NCBI GenBank assembly: GCA_028285035.1
Contig: JANQQF010000053.1
Span: 113,469 to 177,468 of the forward strand
Source: Phycisphaerae bacterium
GTDB lineage: Bacteria; Chloroflexota; Anaerolineae; 4572-78; J111
DNA length: 64,000 nt
Direction of reading: 5' to 3'
Below are positions 53,652 through 63,916 of this stretch, piece by piece. The position numbers were made by a program, and so were the translations under genes. How positions within the stretch are numbered: position 1 is the first letter of the stretch; each line of letters opens with the position of its first letter. The notes beneath the pieces are model-generated. The model made no database searches. It worked only from the letters and a program-made list of their open reading frames with translations, and had not been told where the DNA came from.

Positions 53652-56600
53652 ATGATTAAGCAAGTGCGTGCCTTTGGAACAGTGTTAGCCTTAGCCGGGT
53701 TGAGTCTAGGTTTGGCTCTATGGTTTCTACTTCCATCGCCAACCTACGCCGTAGACCACACGGTTGGGGGTGGTTGTGGGCCGACGATCCAAGACTGTCT
53801 CGATTTTGCCGGGCCGGGTGATACGGTCATCGTGCCCGCTGGGGTGTGGACGGAGAGTGTGACCCTCAATAAGGCCGTCAATCTGACCGGAGTAAGCAGC
53901 GCTACGGCCATTATCGAGGCAGTGACAGGGCAACGGGTGCTGACTATCACCGGGGCGACGATTGGGCCAAATGTGGTTGTTTCTGAGCTTACCCTACGCA
54001 GTGGCGATGTGAGTGCCGGAACCACTTGCTTTACTGGCGACACGACGAATTGTGGCGGCGGTATTGTCCTTTCCAACACAGCTCGACCAACCTTGCAAAA
54101 CTTGATAGTTGAAAACAACAAGGCGCGTGAGGGTGGCGGGATTTATGCTAACGCAACGGGTGGCCTGACCCTAGACGGGGTCGTTCTTCGCAATAACACC
54201 TCGACCTTGTCTGGCGGCGGTGTTCACGCTCGGAATATGCCTGTGACCATCACCAATAGCATTTTTGAGGGTAATACCACAACAGACAATGTTGGTGGGG
54301 CGATCAGAACAGGTGCTGACTTTGGGGTTGTCGCTCCTGTGTTGATCAAGAGTAGTATCTTTCTCACCAACACAGCGCCCTGTGCCAGTGGAGGAATTTG
54401 TGAGGGCGCTGCCGCTTATCACTTTAATCAGGATGTACAAATCCAAAGCAGTCACTTTCAAGGTAATAGTTGTACTGATGGTGATTGTGATGGGGGTGGG
54501 GCATATATATTCTCGACAAATAATGTGGCGTCACTTCTAGTTATTGATACAGATTTTGTGGACAATATTGCTGGGGGTGGTGGAGGTGGGGTCTCAGTTG
54601 GGAATTTGATTCAAGTGTCGATCGTGAATGGCCGTTTTGAAAATAACCGGGCGTTGAATGGGGATGGCGGTGGTTTTAATCACGCCAACTTTCTGATAGC
54701 AGCAGATGCCGCGATCAATGGGACCCAATTTATTAGCAATAGCGCAGCCATTGAAGGCGGTGGGCTGTACTCCGTTAGCGATATGGCGATTAGGAACGCT
54801 CGTTTTGAGCGAAATGCCAGTGGCGAGGATGGAGGTGGCATATTTATTGATTTTGCGGGCGCCGGAACCAGCCTAAACAACACTAATCTTCTAAACAACT
54901 CAGCCCAGAGTGATGGCGGTGGGGCCTATATCCTCGGCGATAATTTTACAGCCACAGATCCAACCTTTTCCGATAATAATGCGGTGGGTGATGGGGGCGG
55001 ACTTCACGCCTGTGCTACAGTAACCTTGACTCGTCCAATGATCATCAACAATCTTTCTCAAGAAAATGGGGGTGGCGTTTACATCGGTCCACGAGACAGC
55101 TTCAGTGGCTGCGGCAGTGTCGGCAATACATTGGTTGTACAGCAAGGCCATTTTGAGGGCAACATCTCTCAGAAGACACTTGGTTTTGGCTCCGAAGGGG
55201 GTGGTGGAATTTATGTTGGCAATACGGGGAGTCTAGCATTGAACGATACCGATTTTATTGACAACCAAGCGACTGCCTCAGGTGGTGGGGCCAAAGTTAT
55301 TGGTTCCGCCGCAGTCAATGAGGGAATGTTTCAAAATAACACGGCGACCAATGGTAACGGGGGTGGGATTAGGGCAACAAAAAATTTGATAATAGATAAT
55401 GTGCAATTCACTGATAATGTGGCTGGTACGGCTGGGGGCGGAGTCCAAGCTTCGGGCATCATCGATATTCTCAACACCCACTTTCAAAATAATCGAGCGA
55501 ATAGTGGGGGCGGAATGTCAGCCGGAAATCCTTCCACCGCGACAGTCACCATCAGCAATACCCAATTCTATAGTAATTCGGCCCTTTCTGGTGTGGGAGG
55601 TGGGCTTGATGCTGGTTTGAATACCAAGATACTCGCCGTGACCAATAGCCTGTTTGAAGGAAACAATAGTGCGACCGACGGTGGGGGCCTATATGCCTTT
55701 AATGGTCCATTTATCTTGCAAAATACACAATTTTTGAGTAATACAGCTGTAAATGGCGGTGGTCTCAACTTTACATTTAATCCTATTGATGCCGTCGATG
55801 TTTTAATTCAAGGTAATATCGCCAGTGGAAATGGGGGCGGTATTCACACCTTTGGGACAGCTACCTTTAGTGGTGATTGGTCAGTTATCAATAACAGAGC
55901 TACAGGTGACGGTGGCGGTATTTGGGCAAATAGTGCGTTGCGCGCAACAAATGGCCGAATTGATCGTAATAGTAGTAGTGGTAGTGGCGGAGGATATTAT
56001 GGGGCCTTGGCCAATTTGTTTATAGATGGCACCTCCTTTACCAACAATGAGGCGGGTGGTGATGGCGGGGGAGCTTATGCCTCTAGTGCCTGGGACGTGG
56101 AGCAGGTTCATTTTGAGAATAACAGTGCGGCAAATGTAGGTGGCGGTCTCTTGTTAACGCGATTTGTTAGGATTACGGCAACCCGTTTTTTGGATAACTC
56201 GGCTCGGCTTGGTGGGGGGCTTGCGGTTTCCAATACATTTGGTGGCTCTGCCGTGCAATTTACGGTTAACACTGTTTTTGCTAATAACATCGCCTCTGAA
56301 AATGGGACAAGTGTGTATTACAATCAACCACGTCCGATAAGATTTGTGCATAATACTTTGGCTCAGGTGGGGGTAAGGACTGGCTCTAGCATTTATGTGA
56401 ATACTGCGACAGTGACGGTAACCAACAGCATTCTGACCAAGTACAACACAGCAATTGAGAATGCCGGTGGGTTAGTATTTTCTGAGTTCAACCTTTTCTA
56501 TAACAACGGCAATGACACCATTGGCACTGTCGCGACCAGTGATGATCTGGTCGGTAATCCGAATTTTTTGAATGCCACGAATGACGATTTCCGCTTAATC

Positions 56601-56756
56601 AAAAGCTCGCCCGCCATCGATAGCGGAACAAATGCAGGCATCACCCGTGACATTTTGGGAGGCACACGTCCCGAGGCGGCTGGTTTTGATCGAGGGGCCT
56701 ACGAAGGCGGCTATGCAACGGTACTCTATCTGCCGATGATGCGGCGACCACAGTAA
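53652..56756 (+). CDS. Secreted right-handed beta-helix protein (Pmp-like GGG/FxxN repeats)
   Basis: About 1034 residues from ATG 53652 (GGAGGGGATT upstream). A signal peptide (about 1-34) is followed by a very long series of beta-helix rungs rich in FxNNxAxxxGGGI units, as in Chlamydia Pmp and pectate-lyase-like adhesins. It ends with a DRGAYEGG region and LYLPMMRRPQ, a tail recurrent in Chloroflexota surface proteins and probably a sorting or anchoring tail. There is no catalytic motif of known lyases. A surface adhesion or structural role is likely. Confidence 0.8.
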   Translation: MIKQVRAFGTVLALAGLSLGLALWFLLPSPTYAVDHTVGGGCGPTIQDCLDFAGPGDTVIVPAGVWTESVTLNKAVNLTGVSSATAIIEAVTGQRVLTITGATIGPNVVVSELTLRSGDVSAGTTCFTGDTTNCGGGIVLSNTARPTLQNLIVENNKAREGGGIYANATGGLTLDGVVLRNNTSTLSGGGVHARNMPVTITNSIFEGNTTTDNVGGAIRTGADFGVVAPVLIKSSIFLTNTAPCASGGICEGAAAYHFNQDVQIQSSHFQGNSCTDGDCDGGGAYIFSTNNVASLLVIDTDFVDNIAGGGGGGVSVGNLIQVSIVNGRFENNRALNGDGGGFNHANFLIAADAAINGTQFISNSAAIEGGGLYSVSDMAIRNARFERNASGEDGGGIFIDFAGAGTSLNNTNLLNNSAQSDGGGAYILGDNFTATDPTFSDNNAVGDGGGLHACATVTLTRPMIINNLSQENGGGVYIGPRDSFSGCGSVGNTLVVQQGHFEGNISQKTLGFGSEGGGGIYVGNTGSLALNDTDFIDNQATASGGGAKVIGSAAVNEGMFQNNTATNGNGGGIRATKNLIIDNVQFTDNVAGTAGGGVQASGIIDILNTHFQNNRANSGGGMSAGNPSTATVTISNTQFYSNSALSGVGGGLDAGLNTKILAVTNSLFEGNNSATDGGGLYAFNGPFILQNTQFLSNTAVNGGGLNFTFNPIDAVDVLIQGNIASGNGGGIHTFGTATFSGDWSVINNRATGDGGGIWANSALRATNGRIDRNSSSGSGGGYYGALANLFIDGTSFTNNEAGGDGGGAYASSAWDVEQVHFENNSAANVGGGLLLTRFVRITATRFLDNSARLGGGLAVSNTFGGSAVQFTVNTVFANNIASENGTSVYYNQPRPIRFVHNTLAQVGVRTGSSIYVNTATVTVTNSILTKYNTAIENAGGLVFSEFNLFYNNGNDTIGTVATSDDLVGNPNFLNATNDDFRLIKSSPAIDSGTNAGITRDILGGTRPEAAGFDRGAYEGGYATVLYLPMMRRPQ

Positions 56757-56906
56757 AAGAAACATGTGTCTTAATTTGGATCATTTGTTCGTTGAGTATT
56801 GTGAGTTCTTAAAAACCCCTTAAAACCAAATTATTCCATTCACAAAAGGTTATAGATAAATTTTGTGATAAAAGAATAATTTTGGTCATGCATTTATTAA
56901 TACGCG

Positions 56907-56922
56907 TGGTATAATTTCGGCT
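56907..56922 (+). promoter_or_regulatory. Extended -10 promoter for a leaderless LuxR mRNA
   Basis: TGG-TATAAT (56907-56915) is followed by 7 nt and then the ATG at 56923, so transcription should start at or next to the ATG. No SD is seen. No good -35 is present, consistent with an extended -10. Confidence 0.6.
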
Positions 56923-59706
56923 ATGTCCGTTTCATTGATGCCAACTAAATTGAGCATGCCCCAAACTCGGCCAAAGTTGGTCTCGCGACATCGCTTGTTT
57001 AAGCAGATGAATGAAGGATTGCGGCATAAACTTACCATTATTTCTGCCCCGGCAGGATTTGGTAAAACGACCCTGGTGGTTGATTGGTTGACTCAAAATA
57101 ATCAGCCTAATCAGGGGACGTCTCTTAAATTTGGCTGGTTGTCATTAGAAAAAGCCGATAACGATCCCGTTAGATTCCTCACATACTTTATTGCCGCCAT
57201 TCAACAAATGAGTCCAACGATTGGGCAAGAAATACAAACGACCCTCGCCTCCCCACAATTACCTTCAGTTGAGTCGCTGATGATGCCATTGGTCCAAGAT
57301 ATTTTTCATATTCTGAACCAATCAGCCTCAAATGATAGGACGTACGACCCTGCACAAAAATTTATTTTAGTTTTAGATGATTATCATCTCATCAATCATC
57401 AAACCATACATAGCATCATCACTTTCCTCATCGATCATATGCCGCCCCAAATGCATCTGATTATGACCAGTCGAAGGGATCCTTCCCTGCCGTTATCACG
57501 TTGGCGGGCGCGAGCACAACTCCTTGAGATAAGAACCAGTGATTTGTCTTTCACCCTAGAAGAGGCAGCCGAGTTTTTAAGTCAGGTGATGGATATCAAC
57601 TTATCAAAAACAGATATACAAATTCTTGAGGAACGGACAGAAGGCTGGATTGCTGGCTTACAACTGGCAGCCTTGTCTCTAAAAGATGAGGCTGATAAGA
57701 CCGCCTTTGTTGCTGCCTTTGCGGGGGATGATCGTTACATTTTTGATTATCTGGTTGATGAGGTGCTAAATCAACTGCCTGAGAACGCCCAGAAATTCCT
57801 GATAAAAACTTCATTTTTGGATCGCCTATCCGCTCCATTATGTGACTCCTTGCTTCAAGACGATCTGAATGGATTTTGTGAGAAAGAAAATGAACCGGTT
57901 TCTAGTCAAAAAATTCTTGAGTATTTAGATCAAGCGAATCTGTTTATTATTGCGTTAGATACAAAACGTCAGTGGTATCGTTACCACAATCTTTTTGCCG
58001 ATCTCTTGCAAAAACGATTACAAGAAACGATGCCCGATCAAATTACGCAATTACATAAGCAGGCGAGTGATTGGTATGAACAAAATGGACATATTGAAGA
58101 GGCTATCGACTGTTCATTAAAGGCCAGGGATTTTGAACGAGCGATCCAGCTCATTAGGCAAAATAATAAAAAGCTGATGATGCGTGGTAAGGGGACCTTA
58201 GTCAAAACCTGGCTAGATACGCTACCGTTAGATTTGGTGAAAATTGACCCCGAGCTCTATCTTATTTACGCCTGGATTGAACTGATGATGGACAACTTCG
58301 ATCAGGCTGAAAAATATATTCAGGAATTGAAGACAGTTCCCTTGGATAAATTACAATCAACCCAGCATAAAAATTTTCTGGCTCAAATTTCCTTTACCGA
58401 GGGTGATATTGCGTTATCCCGCGGCGAAACTGCCAAAGCCATTGACCGTTTTGAACGCGCCCTGGAAGAATTGCTTGAAGATGAGATACCCATTCGCGAA
58501 GTAGGGATGCTTAATTTAGCCCAGGCGTACCGGTTGCACGGCGATTTTGAAAAGGCAAGCCAAGTGATGGCCCGTTTGAATCATTCAAAACCTGAGACCG
58601 ACAATAAGTTTGGCGTGTTTATCAGGATTATGAATCAAGCGGCCCACTATGCATTTCATGGGGAGTTACGTGAAGCGCTCTTGATTGATCAACAGTTTTT
58701 GAAGTTGCTTGAAGAGGATGAAAATATGAACCCGCCCCTGTCGGTAGTGGCTCGGGTTCACATCAGGCTTGGCAATCTATTTTACGAACGTAATCAATTG
58801 GATCTCGCTCAGGAATCTATCAATCGAGGGTTTGAAATTGGTCAATCGATTTTGGGGGGGCATCATAAGCTCGTCGGCGATGTCGGATTGGCAAAAATAA
58901 TTTATGCCCAAGGCGATGTTGAACAAGCGTTGCTCCTGCTCAACCAAGCCATTACTCAAAATCAATCAACAGGGCGAGGGCCCGAACATGAAAAAGCTAA
59001 GGCTGTTCTGGCTCGCTTACAACTGGCTCAAGGCAGCCTGGCCTACGTAGAGCAGTGGGCGACTCAGCAGGAATTGGACCCAGAAGATGAATTGAGTTAC
59101 TTACGGGAATTTGAATATATTACCTTAGCCAGGCTGCTCCTGGCTCAGGAACGGTTTGATACAGCATTACAATTATTAGAACGGCTATTTTTCAAAGCAG
59201 AAGAGGCCAATCGTCTGCAAAGTCTGATTGAAATTTGGAACTTACAGGCCCTCACCTATCAACTACAATCGAACACAGCCAAAGCCATTGAATGTGTTAA
59301 TCAGGCCGTCTTATTGGCCGAGCCTCAAGGCTTTATTCGGCTATTTATCGACGAGGGTGGACCCATGGCTGCGCTCCTACTGCGTTTGTCAGAAACTTAT
59401 CGGCAGAAGAATGGTCAGATTTCTAGCACCCTGCTGACCTATTTGGGTAAACTCTTTGACTCATTTGAACTTGCCTCATCTCTGGTGGTGAATGAGACAA
59501 ACAATGCACTGGTTGAAGGATTAACTGAGCGAGAATTAGAGATTCTGCAATTAATTGTAAAAGGCTTTTCAAACCGAAAAATTGCCGCTCAACTTGTTGT
59601 ATCTGAAAATACAATCAAAACACACGCACGTAATATTTTCCGCAAGCTAGACGTTCGTAGTCGTATTCAGGCCATAGCAAAGGCAAAAGAATTAGGTTTG
59701 TTGTAA
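56923..59706 (+). CDS. MalT-like LuxR family transcriptional regulator
   Basis: A 927-residue ATP-dependent activator. P-loop APAGFGKT (43-50), NACHT/NB-type Walker B LVLDDYH, winged region, a long TPR-like sensor (about 400-850), and a C-terminal LuxR HTH (from about 863; GLTERELEILQLIVKG, NRKIAAQLVVSENTIKTH). The architecture is of the LAL/MalT group common in Chloroflexota. It probably senses a sugar or glycan and controls surface-protein genes nearby. The ATG lies 7 nt after a TATAAT box, so the transcript looks leaderless. Confidence 0.87.
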   Translation: MSVSLMPTKLSMPQTRPKLVSRHRLFKQMNEGLRHKLTIISAPAGFGKTTLVVDWLTQNNQPNQGTSLKFGWLSLEKADNDPVRFLTYFIAAIQQMSPTIGQEIQTTLASPQLPSVESLMMPLVQDIFHILNQSASNDRTYDPAQKFILVLDDYHLINHQTIHSIITFLIDHMPPQMHLIMTSRRDPSLPLSRWRARAQLLEIRTSDLSFTLEEAAEFLSQVMDINLSKTDIQILEERTEGWIAGLQLAALSLKDEADKTAFVAAFAGDDRYIFDYLVDEVLNQLPENAQKFLIKTSFLDRLSAPLCDSLLQDDLNGFCEKENEPVSSQKILEYLDQANLFIIALDTKRQWYRYHNLFADLLQKRLQETMPDQITQLHKQASDWYEQNGHIEEAIDCSLKARDFERAIQLIRQNNKKLMMRGKGTLVKTWLDTLPLDLVKIDPELYLIYAWIELMMDNFDQAEKYIQELKTVPLDKLQSTQHKNFLAQISFTEGDIALSRGETAKAIDRFERALEELLEDEIPIREVGMLNLAQAYRLHGDFEKASQVMARLNHSKPETDNKFGVFIRIMNQAAHYAFHGELREALLIDQQFLKLLEEDENMNPPLSVVARVHIRLGNLFYERNQLDLAQESINRGFEIGQSILGGHHKLVGDVGLAKIIYAQGDVEQALLLLNQAITQNQSTGRGPEHEKAKAVLARLQLAQGSLAYVEQWATQQELDPEDELSYLREFEYITLARLLLAQERFDTALQLLERLFFKAEEANRLQSLIEIWNLQALTYQLQSNTAKAIECVNQAVLLAEPQGFIRLFIDEGGPMAALLLRLSETYRQKNGQISSTLLTYLGKLFDSFELASSLVVNETNNALVEGLTERELEILQLIVKGFSNRKIAAQLVVSENTIKTHARNIFRKLDVRSRIQAIAKAKELGLL

Positions 59707-59873
59707 CTAACTCGCCTGTAAAAACCCTTCTAATGATTGAATTTATCACTCAATCTTTTTATCACCCCTTCTATCACCCTCCTCAATACTTATTTGTGAT
59801 GATGGAATATTTTCAGACACCGTGTAAGATTTAGACCTCTACGGTTTCTCATCTTTATCATTAAGAAATATAT

Positions 59874-59919
59874 AAGTCCCCACGAAGGTGCAACCATTTT
59901 CTATTTTGGGGACTTTTTT
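59874..59919 (+). terminator. Rho-independent terminator after the LuxR gene
   Basis: Stem AAGTCCCCA (59874-59882)/TGGGGACTT (59907-59915), loop of 24 nt, then a T-run. About 170 bp after the LuxR stop. Confidence 0.7.
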
Positions 59920-59970
59920 GATTCGCTGTTTACCTTCACGGGAAGAGTTCTACATCAAGGACGAGTAATC

Positions 59971-62900
59971 ATGTTGGTCTCGGGTCTTATACGTCATGTC
60001 GGTTTGGTTGTTGTATTATTGGTTTACTTCGGATTAACGCTTTACACAAGCTGGCAGTTGCCCCTGTCGGTCGGGCCAGATGAAGTTGCCCATTATGAGC
60101 TGGCTCGGTTTTTGGTCGAGCATAACTACCTCCCTCGGTCCGAGGCAGACCTGATTGAGGCTGGCTATAAGTCAGATCAACCCCCCTTAAATGCCATTTT
60201 GATTTCAGCTTTTGCCCCCGCCAATGTGCTCGATGAAGGTCCAACCATAAAATTAACCGATGATATCCCCCGCCGACGTTTAGCGGTTGATGGTGTCGTC
60301 AACACTGAGGCCAACCAGGTGCTTAATCGAGTGGTTCACAATGAGGAACCGCTGGCTGGAGAATATTTGCTCTGGCGCACCGGGCGGTTTGCCTCGATAT
60401 TATTTAGTGGAATTACTCTATTAATAATTTATTTTATCGGACTAAAAGCATTTGAAGATACATCCCAAAGTAACTATTTGGCGACCGTTTCAGTGATGAT
60501 TGTGGCCTTCATTCCAACATTCACCTTTATCAGCAGTGTTTTTAGCTATGAAAACTTGCTTGGCGTGTGGTTAGCTTTATATACCTTGATCGCCCTTCAT
60601 ATGTTGAAGGGGAATGAAGCGATTTGGCTTTATTTTGTAGCAGGCGTGTGTGTTGGTCTCGCGATTATTACCAAGCTTAGCGCTTTAACCGCTCCATTGA
60701 GTTTGATCATTTTGATTGGCATTATCGGGCTTCGTTCTCAGTGGACTTTATCTGAGTATCGTGTCCCATCGATTTTAGGCGTGTTGGGGGTATTTATCGG
60801 GGCTGGTTGGTGGTTTATCTGGATTGAATTTCAATTCAATAAGGTGGCTGAGTTAGGGGTGATTCCTGGCTTATTAGCCCCGCTTGCTAGTGATAACGTA
60901 TCGGAACAAGTGACCAATCTCCTGATTGATCCATCCCGGTCAGACACGGCGGGTGTTTCTGCTGACATCTTTTTCGCTTGGTTGAATGATCTATTTGTGA
61001 CATTCTGGAGTTGGTATAACCAAAATCCAGCGTGGATTTTTAGTGTTCTTTTGATCGCTACCTTGTTAGCCTTTATTGGTTTGTTAAAAACCACACTTGT
61101 CAAAGAAGATTCCCGCTGGTGGCTCGGCTTTTTCCTCGTCCAGATTATCCTCTTTTTGATCTTGCCCTTTGTTCGGCTTTTTGTTACAGGCTGGTCTAGC
61201 GTTGCAGGCCAAGGGCAACACCTACTTTTTCCGACGGTTGGGGTTATAGCGGTCCTATTCACTGCCGGATTAGCCGCCTATTTCCCCTCCACCTCCACAA
61301 AACAATGGCTCGGTGGACTAACCTTGGGTTCTGGGCTATTGCTTTGGAATGTGGTCAACATTCTCTTTATCTACCAAGCCCCCGTCCCGGTCCCTGTTCG
61401 GACCGCAGGCCCCCTCTTTCCAGAGACTGGTCAGGCATTAAGTGTTGATTTTGGGTTAATGGAATTAACTGGCTATGAACTCAAGGGGGTGACGACGCAA
61501 GATGGCTTACTGCCTGTTGTGGAAGAACCAGCAATAGGCCTCAATCTATATTGGTTGGCCAAAGAAACAGCGTCTGAGGATTACCTAACAACGGTCAATT
61601 TGGTTGATGAAGCAGGGCAAATCCAAACCCTTTGGACCGGACACGGCGTGAGTGGGCGATATCCGACCCGAGCCTGGGAACCCGATGAGATCATTCGGGA
61701 CGAAATTTATTTGCCTGTCGTTGATCTCAGGCCCGGAACCTACACCATTAATCTGGAAATGACAGGCATTCAGTCCCAAACGCCTTTGGGGAATGGACCC
61801 GTACAAATTGCAAAAATAAATCTTCCGCAAAGGTATCCTGCGTTAGCCCAAACCAGCGAAGATCCTTTATTCACCATTTGGCGTGATGGAGAGGTCTCTC
61901 GCTCTCAGCTAGTTGTCGATGAACGATCCACCATCCAGGTGACGGCTGAACCAAATGCCCAGCTAAGCCTAATCGGACCCGATCAGCAGCCGCGTTCTCC
62001 GCTAAGAAGTGCTGGGCAGACGCAAATCTTTATTATCGACCCCATCTGGCCAAAAGGCGATTACCGCTTGGAATTGACCTTAGCTGACCAGATCAAACGC
62101 CTGTCTGAGCCTATGGTGGCGGTGCGGGGGGTAAAGCGACAGGCTGAACCACCAAACAGCCAAGTCACTATTGACGCAAATTTTGCCAATCAGCTGATGT
62201 TATTAGGCTATGACTTGCCGAAACGACATCTGGTTGCTGGAGAAATACTCCCCGTTTCTCTTCATTGGCAAGCCCTACAGGTAATCCCGGCTGATTTTAT
62301 TATGTTTACCCGATTTCGAGATGAGACTGGTCAAGTGTGGGGTGGCCGTGATCGTTGGCCGCGTGAGGTGTATAGCCCGATTTTATGGGGGGAAGGCGAA
62401 GTGGTCGAGGATGGCTTTACCTTAGAAACTCGATCGGATACCCCGGCAGGACTGTATTATCTGGATGTTGGCTTTTATCTACCAGTCGGCGAGGCGGCAA
62501 TCTCGTTACCTTTAGTGCAAAATGGTGAGATGAGTGAGTTGACGAGTGTCTCAATCGGTCCGTTTCAAGTGGGCCCCAGAACTGTCGATCAACAAACCTT
62601 GACCCTACAATCCCGGCCAGATTTGCTCAATCAACCCTTTGGCGATCAGCCCCATCTCACGTTGATCGACTACGACTTAGTTGAACTGCATCAACAAACC
62701 GAACCTGCCGTTAAACTGACCCTGTACTGGCGTTCAAACGCTCCCCTCTTTATCGATTATACTACATTCGTCCATCTTCTTGATGAACAAGGTCAGATTG
62801 TGACCCAAAAAGATCAAGTGCCCCTTGCAGGGATGTACCCAACCACCTTGTGGCGACCAGGTGAACTGGTTGTTGATGAGGTGGTGATGGCGATGCCCGT

Positions 62901-63033
62901 TCCTTTAGCCAGTCGTAACTATACGCTTTCAATTGGCCTGTATGATCCCAACACCGGGGATCGCCTGCCCCTATTCGATCGGCCAGAAAATAGCCTCCAG
63001 CTCGCCTATAAGCCACACCTGGCCAAACAGTAG
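59971..63033 (+). CDS. GT-C type membrane glycosyltransferase-like protein with repeated C-terminal beta domains
   Basis: A 1020-residue protein. The first half (about 1-470) has roughly ten hydrophobic helices, with an early periplasmic GPDEVAHYELARFL loop whose Asp-Glu matches the catalytic loop of GT39/PMT/ArnT-type enzymes, and a KSDQPPL motif. The second half holds three related beta domains of about 110 residues (starting near LTGYELKG, LLGYDLPK and LIDYDLVE; each has a PGxYxL-like or PAGLYYLDVG end). Probably transfers sugar from a lipid carrier in cell-envelope assembly. Confidence 0.68.
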   Translation: MLVSGLIRHVGLVVVLLVYFGLTLYTSWQLPLSVGPDEVAHYELARFLVEHNYLPRSEADLIEAGYKSDQPPLNAILISAFAPANVLDEGPTIKLTDDIPRRRLAVDGVVNTEANQVLNRVVHNEEPLAGEYLLWRTGRFASILFSGITLLIIYFIGLKAFEDTSQSNYLATVSVMIVAFIPTFTFISSVFSYENLLGVWLALYTLIALHMLKGNEAIWLYFVAGVCVGLAIITKLSALTAPLSLIILIGIIGLRSQWTLSEYRVPSILGVLGVFIGAGWWFIWIEFQFNKVAELGVIPGLLAPLASDNVSEQVTNLLIDPSRSDTAGVSADIFFAWLNDLFVTFWSWYNQNPAWIFSVLLIATLLAFIGLLKTTLVKEDSRWWLGFFLVQIILFLILPFVRLFVTGWSSVAGQGQHLLFPTVGVIAVLFTAGLAAYFPSTSTKQWLGGLTLGSGLLLWNVVNILFIYQAPVPVPVRTAGPLFPETGQALSVDFGLMELTGYELKGVTTQDGLLPVVEEPAIGLNLYWLAKETASEDYLTTVNLVDEAGQIQTLWTGHGVSGRYPTRAWEPDEIIRDEIYLPVVDLRPGTYTINLEMTGIQSQTPLGNGPVQIAKINLPQRYPALAQTSEDPLFTIWRDGEVSRSQLVVDERSTIQVTAEPNAQLSLIGPDQQPRSPLRSAGQTQIFIIDPIWPKGDYRLELTLADQIKRLSEPMVAVRGVKRQAEPPNSQVTIDANFANQLMLLGYDLPKRHLVAGEILPVSLHWQALQVIPADFIMFTRFRDETGQVWGGRDRWPREVYSPILWGEGEVVEDGFTLETRSDTPAGLYYLDVGFYLPVGEAAISLPLVQNGEMSELTSVSIGPFQVGPRTVDQQTLTLQSRPDLLNQPFGDQPHLTLIDYDLVELHQQTEPAVKLTLYWRSNAPLFIDYTTFVHLLDEQGQIVTQKDQVPLAGMYPTTLWRPGELVVDEVVMAMPVPLASRNYTLSIGLYDPNTGDRLPLFDRPENSLQLAYKPHLAKQ

Positions 63034-63084
63034 TTTTGATTCGATCTTTAGAAAAGTCTAGTCTACCCTTTTCTTCCCTCCCAC

Positions 63085-63113
63085 TCGACAGAACCTCTGT
63101 TCTGGCCTATAAT
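63085..63113 (+). promoter_or_regulatory. Promoter with internal palindrome, leaderless methyltransferase gene
   Basis: TCGACA (63085-63090), 17-bp spacer, TATAAT (63108-63113), then 7 nt to ATG 63121. The spacer contains the palindrome CAGAAC (63089-63094)/GTTCTG (63099-63104), which may be a repressor site. Confidence 0.65.
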
Positions 63114-63120
63114 GCCGTCT

Positions 63121-63906
63121 ATGGCAGAACAGGGACGCTGGCTGGCGGCGGAAACGGCCCAACATTACAAAACCTTCACTGAACAGACGACAATGTATCA
63201 AGAGCTGAGCCGGAAGATGGTTGGTCTGGCTGATATTGAGCCGGGGATGACCGTGCTCGATTTGGGCTGTGGCACGGGGGTGACGACGCAGGCGGTCTTG
63301 CCCTTAGTGGGGGAGATGGGCCGGATTTTGGCGGTCGATATTTCGGAGCCAATGCTGGCTGTGGCTCGGGAGAATGTGACTGCCCCACAGGTGACATTTA
63401 TTCAGGCGGATGCGGCAGATTTGGCTGAGGTGAAGCCGCAATCGGTGGATCGAATTGTGTGCAACTCAGTTTTTTGGCAACTGCGAGATAAGCTGACGGT
63501 GATGGCCGAGCTACGGCAGGTACTCAAACTAGGCGGGCTGTTTGTCTTCAACGCGCCCGAGCCTTATTTCATCTTCCAAGAGATTCCTTACAGCCGTCGG
63601 GCGAGCGTGCTGCTCAAGCAATTTGCGGCCGAGCGCTATGGCGTTGGCTCCCAGGACAAGCGGACGATGCGGGTCTTTTTGGAGCGTAACGGTTTCACCC
63701 TGCAATCGATGATCGAATTCCAACGGATGCGCTCTGCCGAGGAAAGCTATCTCTTCTACCACCTGCCCGTCGCCACCGCTTGGATGGATCCCCCCCTCGA
63801 CTACGAGACCCGAATGGCCCTCCTCGAAGAAGCCCGCCAACAGGCCGATCCCGACCAAGCCATTAAACAACGTTGGATGTATTTTGTAGCTAAATACAGT
63901 GGTTAG
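63121..63906 (+). CDS. SAM-dependent methyltransferase (UbiE/ArsM-like class I)
   Basis: About 261 residues from ATG 63121; an earlier ATG (63112) lies inside the -10 box. SAM motif I is VLDLGCGTGVTTQAV, followed by LAVDISEPML. The C-terminal substrate part is unknown. Expressed from its own strong promoter without a leader, and with a palindrome between -35 and -10, so probably tightly repressed. A small-molecule O- or C-methylation is likely. Confidence 0.8.
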   Translation: MAEQGRWLAAETAQHYKTFTEQTTMYQELSRKMVGLADIEPGMTVLDLGCGTGVTTQAVLPLVGEMGRILAVDISEPMLAVARENVTAPQVTFIQADAADLAEVKPQSVDRIVCNSVFWQLRDKLTVMAELRQVLKLGGLFVFNAPEPYFIFQEIPYSRRASVLLKQFAAERYGVGSQDKRTMRVFLERNGFTLQSMIEFQRMRSAEESYLFYHLPVATAWMDPPLDYETRMALLEEARQQADPDQAIKQRWMYFVAKYSG

Positions 63907-63916
63907 TTGTCACACG

